Of a DNA stretch of 64,000 bases, positions 57,201-64,000 are shown one piece after another. The notes under the pieces were generated by a model. The model was not told the DNA's origin. It worked only from the letters and a program-made list of their open reading frames with translations, and made no database searches. Position 1 is the stretch's first letter; each line of letters begins with the position of its first letter. The stretch comes from Nitrosospira lacus. Lineage in GTDB: Bacteria > Pseudomonadota > Gammaproteobacteria > Burkholderiales > Nitrosomonadaceae. The stretch spans positions 1,149,137 through 1,213,136 of the forward strand of contig NZ_CP021106.3 in the NCBI RefSeq assembly GCF_000355765.4, written 5' to 3'. The translations under genes were made by a program, and so were the position numbers.

Positions 57201-57673
57201 TCCCCCGGTGAAAGCACTTGGGTGACATGCGTGTAGCCCGCCAGAGTCATCTGGCTGCGCAGCGCGCTTAAATTGAGCGTTTCTCCCCTCTTGAGAAAAA
57301 AGGTATGTGCGGCGAGATATTCTCGCGGCGGCATACGATATAGCGCAGTGGTGACGGGGACGATCAATATATCGCAAGCGCCGCTCATGAGCTGATAAAG
57401 CGTGGAGAGCCGTTCGGAAATCAGGTCATGGTGGGGTGAGAAAGTATCGTACGGCAGTGTTTCCCAATCCGGCAGCAGATGGATTCTTAGTTCGGGTGAA
57501 AAAAAAGGTATTTCTTCCAGCAATCTCTGTGCGGCCAGTGCGCTCGCCGTAATAATCGCTACCGGTTTTGCCTGCCGTGCCAGTTGGGCGAGAGCGAGCG
57601 CATCGCAAGAACCGTGAAAATGGGGATAGCGAATTGTTGATCTGGGCGCGGGAATCGTCAGCTTGAATGGCAT
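54212..57673 (-). CDS. mfd: Transcription-repair coupling factor
   Basis: 1153 residues, full length. UvrB-homology region at the N-terminus, RNA-polymerase-interaction domain (HEQHGIGRYLGLISMDVGEGATEFLSLEYEGGDRLYVPVSQLH), helicase with Walker A ICGDVGFGKTEVALRAAF, DEEH box (IIDEEHRFGV), and the TRG motif region (QLRGRVGRSHHQAYAYLL). Mfd removes stalled polymerase and recruits UvrA. No damage to motifs was noticed. Confidence 0.96.
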   Translation of the reverse strand: MPFKLTIPAPRSTIRYPHFHGSCDALALAQLARQAKPVAIITASALAAQRLLEEIPFFSPELRIHLLPDWETLPYDTFSPHHDLISERLSTLYQLMSGACDILIVPVTTALYRMPPREYLAAHTFFLKRGETLNLSALRSQMTLAGYTHVTQVLSPGEYSLRGGLIDLFPMGSPLPYRIDLLDNEIETIRTFDVDTQRSVYPVSEIRLLPAREFPFDEEGRACFRSNFREKFEGDPSRSRIYKDVSKGAAPAGIEYYLPLFFAHTATLFDYLPHMTPLCLHHDIYPAVENFWHDTQSRYQLLRGDHDRPLLPPGELFVTTEAFFGALKPYPRIEIPSETQGSNPNIQNLTRSLPPLQIDRRADNPAERLAGFIPEFAASFKFPAGRTLLLAESLGRRELILDHLKQYGLSPDICDSYAQFLTSTQPFMLSVAPLHNGFILSAEGMAFITESELYARHLHGRRERDSRKTTAVGDAMLRDLSEIKSGDPVVHEQHGIGRYLGLISMDVGEGATEFLSLEYEGGDRLYVPVSQLHLIGRYSGAAPEAAPLHKLGSGQWDKAKRKAMQQVRDTAAELLNLYAQRNARLGHAFGFRRHDYEAFVEGFGFEETPDQAAAINAVIEDLTSGQPMDRLICGDVGFGKTEVALRAAFVAVADGKQVAVLVPTTLLAEQHFQNFSDRFSLIADEWPIKIAELSRFRSVKEQTQALNGLASGQMDIVIGTHKLIQKGVKFKNLGLVIIDEEHRFGVRQKEQLKNLRAEVDVLTLTATPIPRTLAMSLEGLRDFSVIATAPQRRLAIKTFVNRFSEGVIREACLRELKRGGQIYFLHNEIGTIQPMHDKLARLLPEARIQIAHGQMRERELEHVMKDFYQQRFNLLLCTTIIETGIDIPTANTIIINRADRFGLAQLHQLRGRVGRSHHQAYAYLLVPDDEALGTQARKRLEAIQTMEELGAGFYLAMHDLEIRGAGEVLGESQSGEIQEIGFSLYSTMLDAAVRSLKEGKEPDIQHPLGVATEINLHVPALLPEDYCSDVHERLVLYKRLANCANDEQLDDMQGELIDRFGLLPDPVRALLDCHRLRIAAKPLGISRIEAGVEYIQVQFIPDPPVDVTRIIALIQRSREYELSGPDRLKIKAKIAGVADRVRRIKNLIVELSK

Positions 57674-57879
57674 CTGCGGATACTATTATCTATTGTCAAC
57701 GGGCAGCGAATGATAAACGCCATCGCTCTACATTGAAAAGAAGTTTATACGTCAGTTATCAGCCTGGTTTCTTCATCACGATACACGGTGGCTGGCTGAC
57801 CGTTGCAGGAAAAGGTGATCAACAGCTGATCAAGATCGAGGGGTGAATGTAAAATGGGCGCGCATCAAGGTTCTTGGCT

Positions 57880-59700
57880 TCAGGAAGCCAATGATAAGGC
57901 TTCAACTTTTGGATCGGATTCAGGGTGAAACCAATGATCCAGAATGAATTGCAGGGCGGAGACGCCGTTGAACTCATTCATTTCCAGCCTGTAAACAGCA
58001 TCTATCGTTTCCGGAAGCGGGGAAGTATGGAAGAATAACATGGCGTCATAGAGAAGACCTGATTTGTTCAATCCCGGCTCTGCGGGTTGCGTTTCCTGTT
58101 TCCTCAGTTTTAGCTTCAGATGCTTCTCCCCCACTATGCGCTGCGTTTCCACCCGGAAGCGGGCAGTAAACGCGGGCTGGGTGAAGCCCTGTCCCCATAC
58201 CTGTTCCGTAAGATGCCGCGCCAGCTCCGGACTCAATTCGGATTCACCCAGGCTGCCATCGGTTTCGATACTAAGCGTGAGATCAGCAGGGGTAAGCAAC
58301 GCCTGTGCGATTTGCTCGAAAGCATCGCGAAATTTTTCAAAATCGCTGGCACGTACCGTCAGTCCCGCCGCCGCCGCGTGACCCCCAAACTTGAGCAGCA
58401 AGCCAGGATAACGCTTGGAGACCAGATCCAGTGAATCCCTCAGATGGAATCCCGTAATGGATCTTCCCGAACCTTTTATTTCACCATTGCTGCCAGGTGC
58501 AAATGCAATAACGGGGCGGTGAAATTTATCCTTCATGCGCGAAGCGAGTATACCGATCACGCCCTGGTGCCAACCGGGATCGAACAGGCTCAAGCTATGA
58601 GTTTTCGGAGTCTTGCCAGGAGCGATTTGCGCCGTATCAGGCGCATCCTGCGCGGAAAGCGCGGTCTCCAGCATGACCAGCGCGCTGTCCTGCATATTCG
58701 CTTCGATTTCCCGGCGTTGACGGTTAAGCGCGTCCAGTTGCAAAGCAATTTGCGAGGCGCGAGATTCGTCATCGGTGATGAGGCACTCAATACCCAGCGC
58801 CATATCGTCGAGCCGTCCCGCGGCATTCAATCTCGGCCCCAGCATGAAACCCAATTCGTAGGCGGAGGCCCGCCGGAAATCACGCCGCGCGACTTGCAGC
58901 AGGGCGTTGATACCCGCGCAGCCAAGTCCATTGCGGATGCGTTGCAGGCCTTGCCGCACCAGAATACGATTGTTCTCATCAAGTTTCACCACATCGGCCA
59001 CGGTACCCAATGCGACAATATCAAGCAGGCTGGCCAGATTAGGTTCTTTTTGTGGAGGCGCAAATATTCCTCTGGCACGCAACGCCGCTCGCAGCGCCAG
59101 CATCAGATAAAATATCACTCCTACCCCGGCAAGGTGCTTACTGGGAAAATCGCAACCGCACTGATTGGGATTTACAATAACGGCGGCATCCGGCAGTTCA
59201 TCCCCGGGCAGATGATGGTCGGTCACAAACACTTGCATGCCGAGGCGATTGGCTTCCGCTACACCTTCCACGCTGGCGATGCCATTATCTACCGTTATGA
59301 GGATGTCCGGGCGGGTCGCGGTGGCGGCGGCAAGCCGTACGATTTCCGGCGTGAGACCATAACCATATTCGAAACGATTGGGAACAAGATAATCCACCGT
59401 TGCGCCAAATTTCCTCAGCGCACGTATGCCAACAGCACAAGCAGTGGCGCCGTCCGAGTCATAATCGGCAACGATCAACAGGCGCTTCCGGGCAAGGATT
59501 GCGTCGGCCAGGCGTGCCGCCATGATGGAAACATTCTTGAGGCGCTCAAATGGAATCAGTCGCGACAGTGCTACGTCGAGTTGATCAGGCTCTTCGATGC
59601 CACGTGCGGCGTAGATGCGAGCCAATACCGGATGTAAGCCGTATCGGAGGAGCGCATCGAAGGCATGCGGCGGATAATTGCGAATGATGATGTTGGGCAT
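57880..59700 (-). CDS. recJ: Single-stranded-DNA-specific exonuclease RecJ
   Basis: 606 residues; 5'-3' exonuclease in recombination and mismatch repair. DHH phosphoesterase motifs: VADYDSDGATACA, DNGIASVEG, TDHHLPGDELP, and DHHA1 GGHAAAAGLTV. A C-terminal OB-like part follows. A PDA/DSA-rich loop near residue 370 (SAQDAPDTAQIAPGK) is an insertion relative to E. coli RecJ. The gap to mfd (206 bp) holds nothing I can support. Confidence 0.95.
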   Translation of the reverse strand: MPNIIIRNYPPHAFDALLRYGLHPVLARIYAARGIEEPDQLDVALSRLIPFERLKNVSIMAARLADAILARKRLLIVADYDSDGATACAVGIRALRKFGATVDYLVPNRFEYGYGLTPEIVRLAAATATRPDILITVDNGIASVEGVAEANRLGMQVFVTDHHLPGDELPDAAVIVNPNQCGCDFPSKHLAGVGVIFYLMLALRAALRARGIFAPPQKEPNLASLLDIVALGTVADVVKLDENNRILVRQGLQRIRNGLGCAGINALLQVARRDFRRASAYELGFMLGPRLNAAGRLDDMALGIECLITDDESRASQIALQLDALNRQRREIEANMQDSALVMLETALSAQDAPDTAQIAPGKTPKTHSLSLFDPGWHQGVIGILASRMKDKFHRPVIAFAPGSNGEIKGSGRSITGFHLRDSLDLVSKRYPGLLLKFGGHAAAAGLTVRASDFEKFRDAFEQIAQALLTPADLTLSIETDGSLGESELSPELARHLTEQVWGQGFTQPAFTARFRVETQRIVGEKHLKLKLRKQETQPAEPGLNKSGLLYDAMLFFHTSPLPETIDAVYRLEMNEFNGVSALQFILDHWFHPESDPKVEALSLAS

Positions 59701-59824
59701 GCGCTAGATGTTGAAACCTTTTTCCAGCATCTAGTATAACGCCTGCCGCTTTATACGTGCCTCTTGCCAGTAACCTGCGACGAGAAAGATTTCCTCGTCC
59801 TTCATTCATCCATATATATTGGAC

Positions 59825-61066
59825 TTAAAAATGGTAGTGCGCTCCGATACCCAGATATTCGACCCTTTCCCTATAAAACTGGCCGGTTGGAGAATTGCCG
59901 TGAAAATATTCCACCAGGAACTGAAGCTTGCGCCCGAATGCCTGGAAATTATCGAACTGGAATCCGGCTCGGGCGGATACGTCGATGTTCCAATTGTTTT
60001 GTTCCCAGTTTTTCATATCGATCGCCAGAATCGGCCGCATTGCCGCAAAATCAATACGCCAAGGACTTCTGAATTCTATTCCATAGTGGATTACCCAAGG
60101 CTTGATTGTCGATGGCTGTTTATGAAAAATACCACCCCCTCCACCGTAAACCCGCACTCCATATGGAAGCTCGTACGAAAGCTTTAGATCAGCCCCCTCA
60201 TAGCTAAGATTTATGCGCTCCAATCTGGTTCGCAGCAGGAACTCATCGCCAAGATGTGAGCTTTGATGGAAGATACGTCCAAAAGCAGAGAATTGACGCG
60301 CGCGAGCGCTCGCATAAACCGATGCAATAAAATCTGTATTGATGAGATCGGATGAGCGTGCATCCAGGTTAAAATCACTGAAGACGCCGGCCTGAAGACC
60401 TGTCTCCCATTGCACGGTGGACTTTCCCAGATTGGCCCGATAAAACGGTATCGTTTCACCGAAACTGACAGCCCCATTGTTATTTCCATCAATATTATTC
60501 CCGATATAGTTGCGATAGGCGGCTGAGAAGTGAGCCCACCGCGGATCAGCCAGTAATGGTTTAAACAAATGACCCGTGGGTAGAAAGCCTGTCGCAAAAA
60601 CTGTTTCCGGTGAACCTTCGGGAGTGCTCCGGATACCAGGCGTTGAAGAATCGGCTATAACCTCCTGATTGGTGCTCGCCAGTCCTTTATCTGCTGCCTG
60701 CGTGATTTGGGGATTTGCGGTCATAACCTGCTTGTCGGTGCCTTCCAGCGCTGTCACACCGGTAACCCCAGGGATTTCCGATAATATCTGCAAAATTTGT
60801 ACCCGGTCTTCAGGCGTTAAATCACCTACGGGTACAGTAATAACGCCATTTCGTACAACAAGGGAAGAGAAATCGAGTTTGAAATCCCGTTTGAGAATCC
60901 CTGCAGCATACCCCGCAATATAGGAATCATCAGGTATTGCGGCGCTGGCAATGGACGGATGAAATAGAACGATTGCAATGATGGGTAAAAACCATGAAGC
61001 ATCCGCCATCTTTTTACCATAGGGCCTGAATAACCCGGAGAGTGCGAGCATTTTTTTTCTTGGCAT
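59825..61066 (-). CDS. Exported BON-like plus DUF1207 outer-membrane protein
   Basis: 413 residues with GGGGTG before ATG 61066. Signal peptide near residues 20-43 (WFLPIIAIVLFHPSIASA). Residues about 60-105 (LVVRNGVITVPVGDLTPEDRVQILQILSEIPGVTGVTAL) look like a BON domain. From about 165 a DUF1207 beta-barrel domain begins (LFKPLLADPRWAHFSAAYR) and runs to the C-terminal aromatic HYHF typical of outer-membrane proteins. The function is unknown; the fusion may tether the barrel to the periplasm. It is separated from recJ by 124 bp. Confidence 0.8.
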   Translation of the reverse strand: MPRKKMLALSGLFRPYGKKMADASWFLPIIAIVLFHPSIASAAIPDDSYIAGYAAGILKRDFKLDFSSLVVRNGVITVPVGDLTPEDRVQILQILSEIPGVTGVTALEGTDKQVMTANPQITQAADKGLASTNQEVIADSSTPGIRSTPEGSPETVFATGFLPTGHLFKPLLADPRWAHFSAAYRNYIGNNIDGNNNGAVSFGETIPFYRANLGKSTVQWETGLQAGVFSDFNLDARSSDLINTDFIASVYASARARQFSAFGRIFHQSSHLGDEFLLRTRLERINLSYEGADLKLSYELPYGVRVYGGGGGIFHKQPSTIKPWVIHYGIEFRSPWRIDFAAMRPILAIDMKNWEQNNWNIDVSARAGFQFDNFQAFGRKLQFLVEYFHGNSPTGQFYRERVEYLGIGAHYHF

Positions 61067-61518
61067 TTTTCACCCCTTGACTTAAGTGATCTGGAAACGG
61101 TTTTTTTGGTTCAAGCGAACCGGTAACTAAAAAATGCTAATGAAAAGATGGGATTTGGTCGGTACGCTGCCACACATGGTTGTATTACCAATAATTAAAA
61201 TTGCCGGCGCCAGGTTTCCTATTCGTGCCGGCCGATAATCCGATTTCGCAGCAGTCTATGATTTGTTTTGTTATGAATCGCGGGATGTTTCTACTCCGCT
61301 CAGCAGGAAGTGCGCAGCTTATGAAAAAGCATTCAGGTGAACAGCGGTCATCGTGTCGCCGAGGAAAGTGGCAGACTTCTTGCGAATTTTTGCTAAATCC
61401 AAGAAACTTGGTGACATGAATTCAATGTGACCTTTGTCCCCCGCTATTGCAAGTCTCTGTTTTGTTGGGGAGGTGATATCGGTTTTTTGGTCGGGGCCCG
61501 TCTGTCAGGAGCTCAGCA
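61067..61518. other. Intergenic region before the SMR transporter
   Basis: 452 bp without a supported gene; a 72-codon frame at 61201-61419 has no good composition. GGTTC/GAACC (61108-61121) forms a small hairpin with a T run on its left. Guanidine riboswitches often precede SMR genes, but none of their motifs was seen. Confidence 0.4.
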
Positions 61519-61851
61519 ATGAAGCAGTGGCTTTTTCTCTCCGTCGCAATCGTCAGTGAGGTGGTGGCGACCTCCGCCTTGAAGGCGAGCAATGGTTTCA
61601 CACGGTTATGGCCCTCGCTTTTGGTGGTGGCGGGTTACGGTATTGCCTTTTTCTTCCTGTCGTTGACCTTGCGCACTATTCCGGTGGGAGTCGCGTACGC
61701 CGTCTGGTCCGGTGCCGGCATCGTACTTATCACGCTCGTTGGCTGGCTGGTTTTTGGACAATCGCTCGATACCCCCGCTATCATTGGGCTGACGCTTATC
61801 ATTGCCGGTGTAGTTGTTTTGCAGGCATTTTCCAAGTCGGCTATACATTAG
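61519..61851 (+). CDS. Small multidrug resistance (SMR) family transporter
   Basis: 110 residues, four membrane helices. Glu14 in SEVVATSAL is the proton/substrate residue, and AYAVWSGAG in helix 3 is the conserved dimer/substrate region. The size and pattern are those of EmrE/Gdx proteins; whether it exports quaternary amines or guanidinium cannot be told. AGGAG 8 bp before the ATG. Confidence 0.92.
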   Translation: MKQWLFLSVAIVSEVVATSALKASNGFTRLWPSLLVVAGYGIAFFFLSLTLRTIPVGVAYAVWSGAGIVLITLVGWLVFGQSLDTPAIIGLTLIIAGVVVLQAFSKSAIH

Positions 61852-62109
61852 CGACCTGACTCAAAGGAATTGGCGGACAAACCGTCTGGTCCCATATTTG
61901 CTGTTTTCCCGGCCATCAACTACCACTGACCTTCAAAGTCCTCAAAGTTTTCCTAACCCCTATCGCGTATTCGCCTGGATTCAAGTCCGGCGGGCTGCAA
62001 GGTGTACCAACGTCCAATTGTGTCCGCAGCTAAAGTTGCTACGATGCAAGCATGCTCAACGCTGGGTTTTAGCGTAAAAGCCTCTAGCATGCATCGGGAT
62101 ATTCATATC

Positions 62110-63172
62110 ATGAACACCGCAAAATTCTTATTGTACTTAGCGGCCTCGCCGGTTGTTTTATTTTCGGCAAACGCCTACGCTGTGCCCATGTTGCGAGCCG
62201 ATGTGGCGGGCGTCGCAGCTGAACATACTTTTTTCCCGAATTACAATGATGGCAGCATGGGTCGCACGGAGCCAGGTAACGTATTATTTCCTGTGAGTCC
62301 TTCCGTATGGAATGAGAATATCGACAGAAATAATCTGTTAGGTAATTTTATCGGACTCGATTTGCTTTATGGCCTCTACTCAGCCTTTGCAACGCCGTTG
62401 CTGAGCTCGCCCGCCGCCGGTTATACAACCTTCGATCTTCCCTTGGGCGAGATTGCCGCAAACGATGAAGATATTGGAGGGAGCGAGGATGAAAATACAA
62501 TTGTTGGCTTTCTTGTCACCCTGAGCCTCGACCCGACGGACTGGAGACCCGTTGTAGAAATGCCGGGAGGCGCTGGCCAGCAGGCCCAATCGCATCACGC
62601 TGACAATCCCTCCCCGGTATTGCAACGGCAGAGAAACGAGTGCCTGCCACGGCATTATGGACGGTCGAAAAGGTTTGGTTTCCGGGAAGATGACCTTTGC
62701 GCCGGAGGGGGTGGTCTGGCTGGTGTGGGTGGCAGAAGGGGCGGCGGAGGGGCTGGCGGTGGTGGACTTGGGGGTGGGGTGCCTGGCGGCGGGGGCGGAT
62801 CTGGAGGGGGAGGGTGGCCTGGGGGGTGGGGTGCCTGGCGGCGGGGGCGGATCTGGAGGGGGAGGGCCCGGAGCCGGCGGTGGACCCGGCGGTGGTGGAC
62901 CGGGAGGGGGTGGCGGACCCGGCAATATTGAGCCCGGAGGAGGTAGCGGGCCTGGCGGTGGTGGACCTGGAGGAGAGGGTGATCCTGGCGGCGGTGATCC
63001 GGGTGTTGTCATTCCCGTCGAAGTGGGCGTAATTCCGGAGCCGGCGACGCTAATGCTTCTCTGCCTCGGCCTCGCGAGCATGTGCGCCGTGCGCAGCCGC
63101 AGGATAATTCACGTGCGCGAAAATCATTCTTCCGGGATTCGTGGCGGAATTGTCCGAGGAATTTCAAAATGA
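62110..63172 (+). pseudogene. PEP-CTERM exported protein, frame broken by a 52-bp tandem duplication
   Basis: From ATG 62110 the protein begins with signal peptide MNTAKFLLYLAASPVVLFSANAYA and then runs through about 200 residues of unrecognised domain into a glycine-rich region. This frame ends at 62931 without a sorting signal. The next frame carries the end of the glycine repeat and a perfect PEP-CTERM signal: VIPEPATLMLLCLGLASM then Arg-rich RSRR, ending at 63172. A 45-bp block is repeated with period 52 (from 62770 and 62822); 52 is not a multiple of 3, and removing one copy joins both frames into one 336-residue protein. The break may be real, phase-variable or a sequence error. Confidence 0.75.
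62770..62873 (+). repeat. 52-bp tandem duplication in the glycine-rich region
   Basis: The block beginning GGGGGTGGGGTGCCTGG at 62770 recurs at 62822; 45 bases are identical and the period is 52 bp. The GTG codon of GGV lies in frame 1 in the first copy and frame 2 in the second, so the duplication itself shifts the reading frame. Confidence 0.85.
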
Positions 63173-63264
63173 ATCATTGCAGACAGCCACCCACAGTTCG
63201 TCTTTCTCGATCCAGCTATTATCTTACTTCGATTCTTCAAGCCCGGCGCGCAGTTAGCAGCACG

Positions 63265-64000
63265 TCACATACTTTTCTTTGCGGGGAGGGCACGTTTTTC
63301 TGATGAAGTGAATGGCATCGGGGTATGCTTGAGTAAGAGTTTCTGGCCGATGAGGAGTCGGTTGGTGCCATTATTCCATCCTTTTATTTGCGCCACGGTG
63401 ACTCCGTAACGCTGGGCGATACCGAATAGCGCATCACCTTTTTTCACGGTATAGACGAGATCACGTTCGAATATTCTTGATGCAGCGGGTTTGTTGTTCA
63501 TGATGGAAATATCCGCACCATCAGCGCGACCGTTAAACGGTACCAACAACGTCTGGCCCGGTATTATCCCGGCGTGTCCGTAAATATCGTTGATTTCTTT
63601 TAGCCGTTGCACGCTGATGCCGTACCGTGCCGAAATTTTTTCGGCGGTTTCTCCTTTTTTTGCCTGGTAAGCCTGCCACGATACCAGAGGCTTGTCATGA
63701 TTCTTCAGATTCTGGGTAAAAGTGTCCACTTTATCCACCGGGAGCAACAGAATGCGGGATCCATTCACATTTATGACAGGCCGATTGTGGGCCGGATTAA
63801 GCGCGTTAAACTCATCCACGGAAATGTCCGCAAGCTTTGCCGCCAGTTTTACATCCATATGGCGAGTTGCGGCGACTTCCTCAAAGTAAGGCTGGTTGGG
63901 AACGGACTCGAGCTCAATACCAAAGATTGCGGGATTGGAGATGATATTTTTAATGGCGATCAATCGGGGAACATAGCTCTGGGTTTCGGGTGGCAGGCTG
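63265..64000 (-). CDS. mltD: Membrane-bound lytic murein transglycosylase D-like protein, 5' end outside the window
   Basis: Partial. The frame stays open to the window edge (SLPPETQSYVPRLIAIKNI), so the start lies beyond position 64000. The visible part is the end of the SLT-type catalytic region (ETQSYVPRLIAIKNIISNP) followed by two LysM domains (about KKGETAEKISARYGISVQRLKEIN and VKKGDALFGIAQRYGVTVAQIKGWN). This order is that of MltD, which cleaves peptidoglycan glycan strands. No lipobox can be seen here. Confidence 0.85.
   Translation of the reverse strand, partial: SLPPETQSYVPRLIAIKNIISNPAIFGIELESVPNQPYFEEVAATRHMDVKLAAKLADISVDEFNALNPAHNRPVINVNGSRILLLPVDKVDTFTQNLKNHDKPLVSWQAYQAKKGETAEKISARYGISVQRLKEINDIYGHAGIIPGQTLLVPFNGRADGADISIMNNKPAASRIFERDLVYTVKKGDALFGIAQRYGVTVAQIKGWNNGTNRLLIGQKLLLKHTPMPFTSSEKRALPAKKSM

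Noticed and set aside
61201-61419. 72-codon frame before the SMR gene
   Set aside because: Odd composition and no ribosome-binding site or family resemblance.
61420-61518. Guanidine riboswitch before the SMR transporter
   Set aside because: None of the guanidine-I, -II or -III signature stretches (for example paired ACGR loops) was seen.
62380-63081. Proline-rich minus-strand frame opposite the glycine-rich region
   Set aside because: Pro-rich reading is the complement of the Gly-rich coding repeat; the + strand has the signal peptide and sorting signal.
1-64000. CRISPR array or insertion sequence with transposase
   Set aside because: No regularly spaced repeats and no transposase or integrase gene were found anywhere in the window.

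Overview
The window is a chromosomal segment of a Gram-negative proteobacterium. Several features point to a betaproteobacterium of the Nitrosomonadaceae, probably Nitrosospira-like: the housekeeping order (lolB)-ispE-tRNA-Gln-prs-rplY-pth-ychF, the fmdB-DUF502-aspS cluster, zapA followed by 6S RNA, a PEP-CTERM exported protein, and two TonB-dependent receptors. The genus is inferred from gene content and protein style; no database comparison was made.

Layout. Positions 1-4871 hold a + strand housekeeping block. Positions 4872-17227 form an accessory (defence-type) island. Its minus-strand operon encodes a GmrSD-like DUF262/DUF1524 protein, HsdM, HsdS, HsdR and a 154-residue unknown. Facing away from it is a gene for an XRE-type HTH fused to a dynamin-like GTPase, with an operator-like inverted repeat over its promoter. 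A 13-bp direct repeat at the 3' end of ychF and near 16.95 kb may mark the island ends. Positions 17228-27746 return to + strand housekeeping: fmdB, DUF502, aspS, nudB, nadA, an EEP nuclease, Sua5/TsaC, a CbbY-like HAD protein, psiE and purE-purK-purC. Positions 27779-33811 hold mostly minus-strand genes (TauE/SafE, EVE domain, pyrimidine-dimer glycosylase, a TAT-exported amidohydrolase, 6S RNA, zapA, a ZapB-like coil) plus a TAT-type CapA on the + strand. Positions 33950-36412 are a B12-controlled unit: promoter, cobalamin riboswitch carrying two inserted palindromic repeats, and a BtuB-like receptor. Next come an MsbA-like ABC protein with a degenerate nucleotide-binding domain, two surface-polysaccharide genes, a dicarboxylate symporter, a RIO kinase between palindromes, a sialidase-fold exported protein and a large TonB receptor. 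The last third holds serB, purT, an SH3 lipoprotein, a diguanylate cyclase, mfd, recJ, a BON-DUF1207 protein, an SMR transporter, a frame-disrupted PEP-CTERM gene and a truncated mltD-like gene.

Most notable observations: the HTH-GTPase gene with its own operator beside the restriction operon; a cobalamin riboswitch whose variable arms contain two copies of a mobile-looking palindrome; a 52-bp tandem duplication that puts a PEP-CTERM sorting signal out of frame; an MsbA paralogue that has lost most ATPase motifs; and a perfect 32-bp palindrome upstream of the RIO kinase gene.
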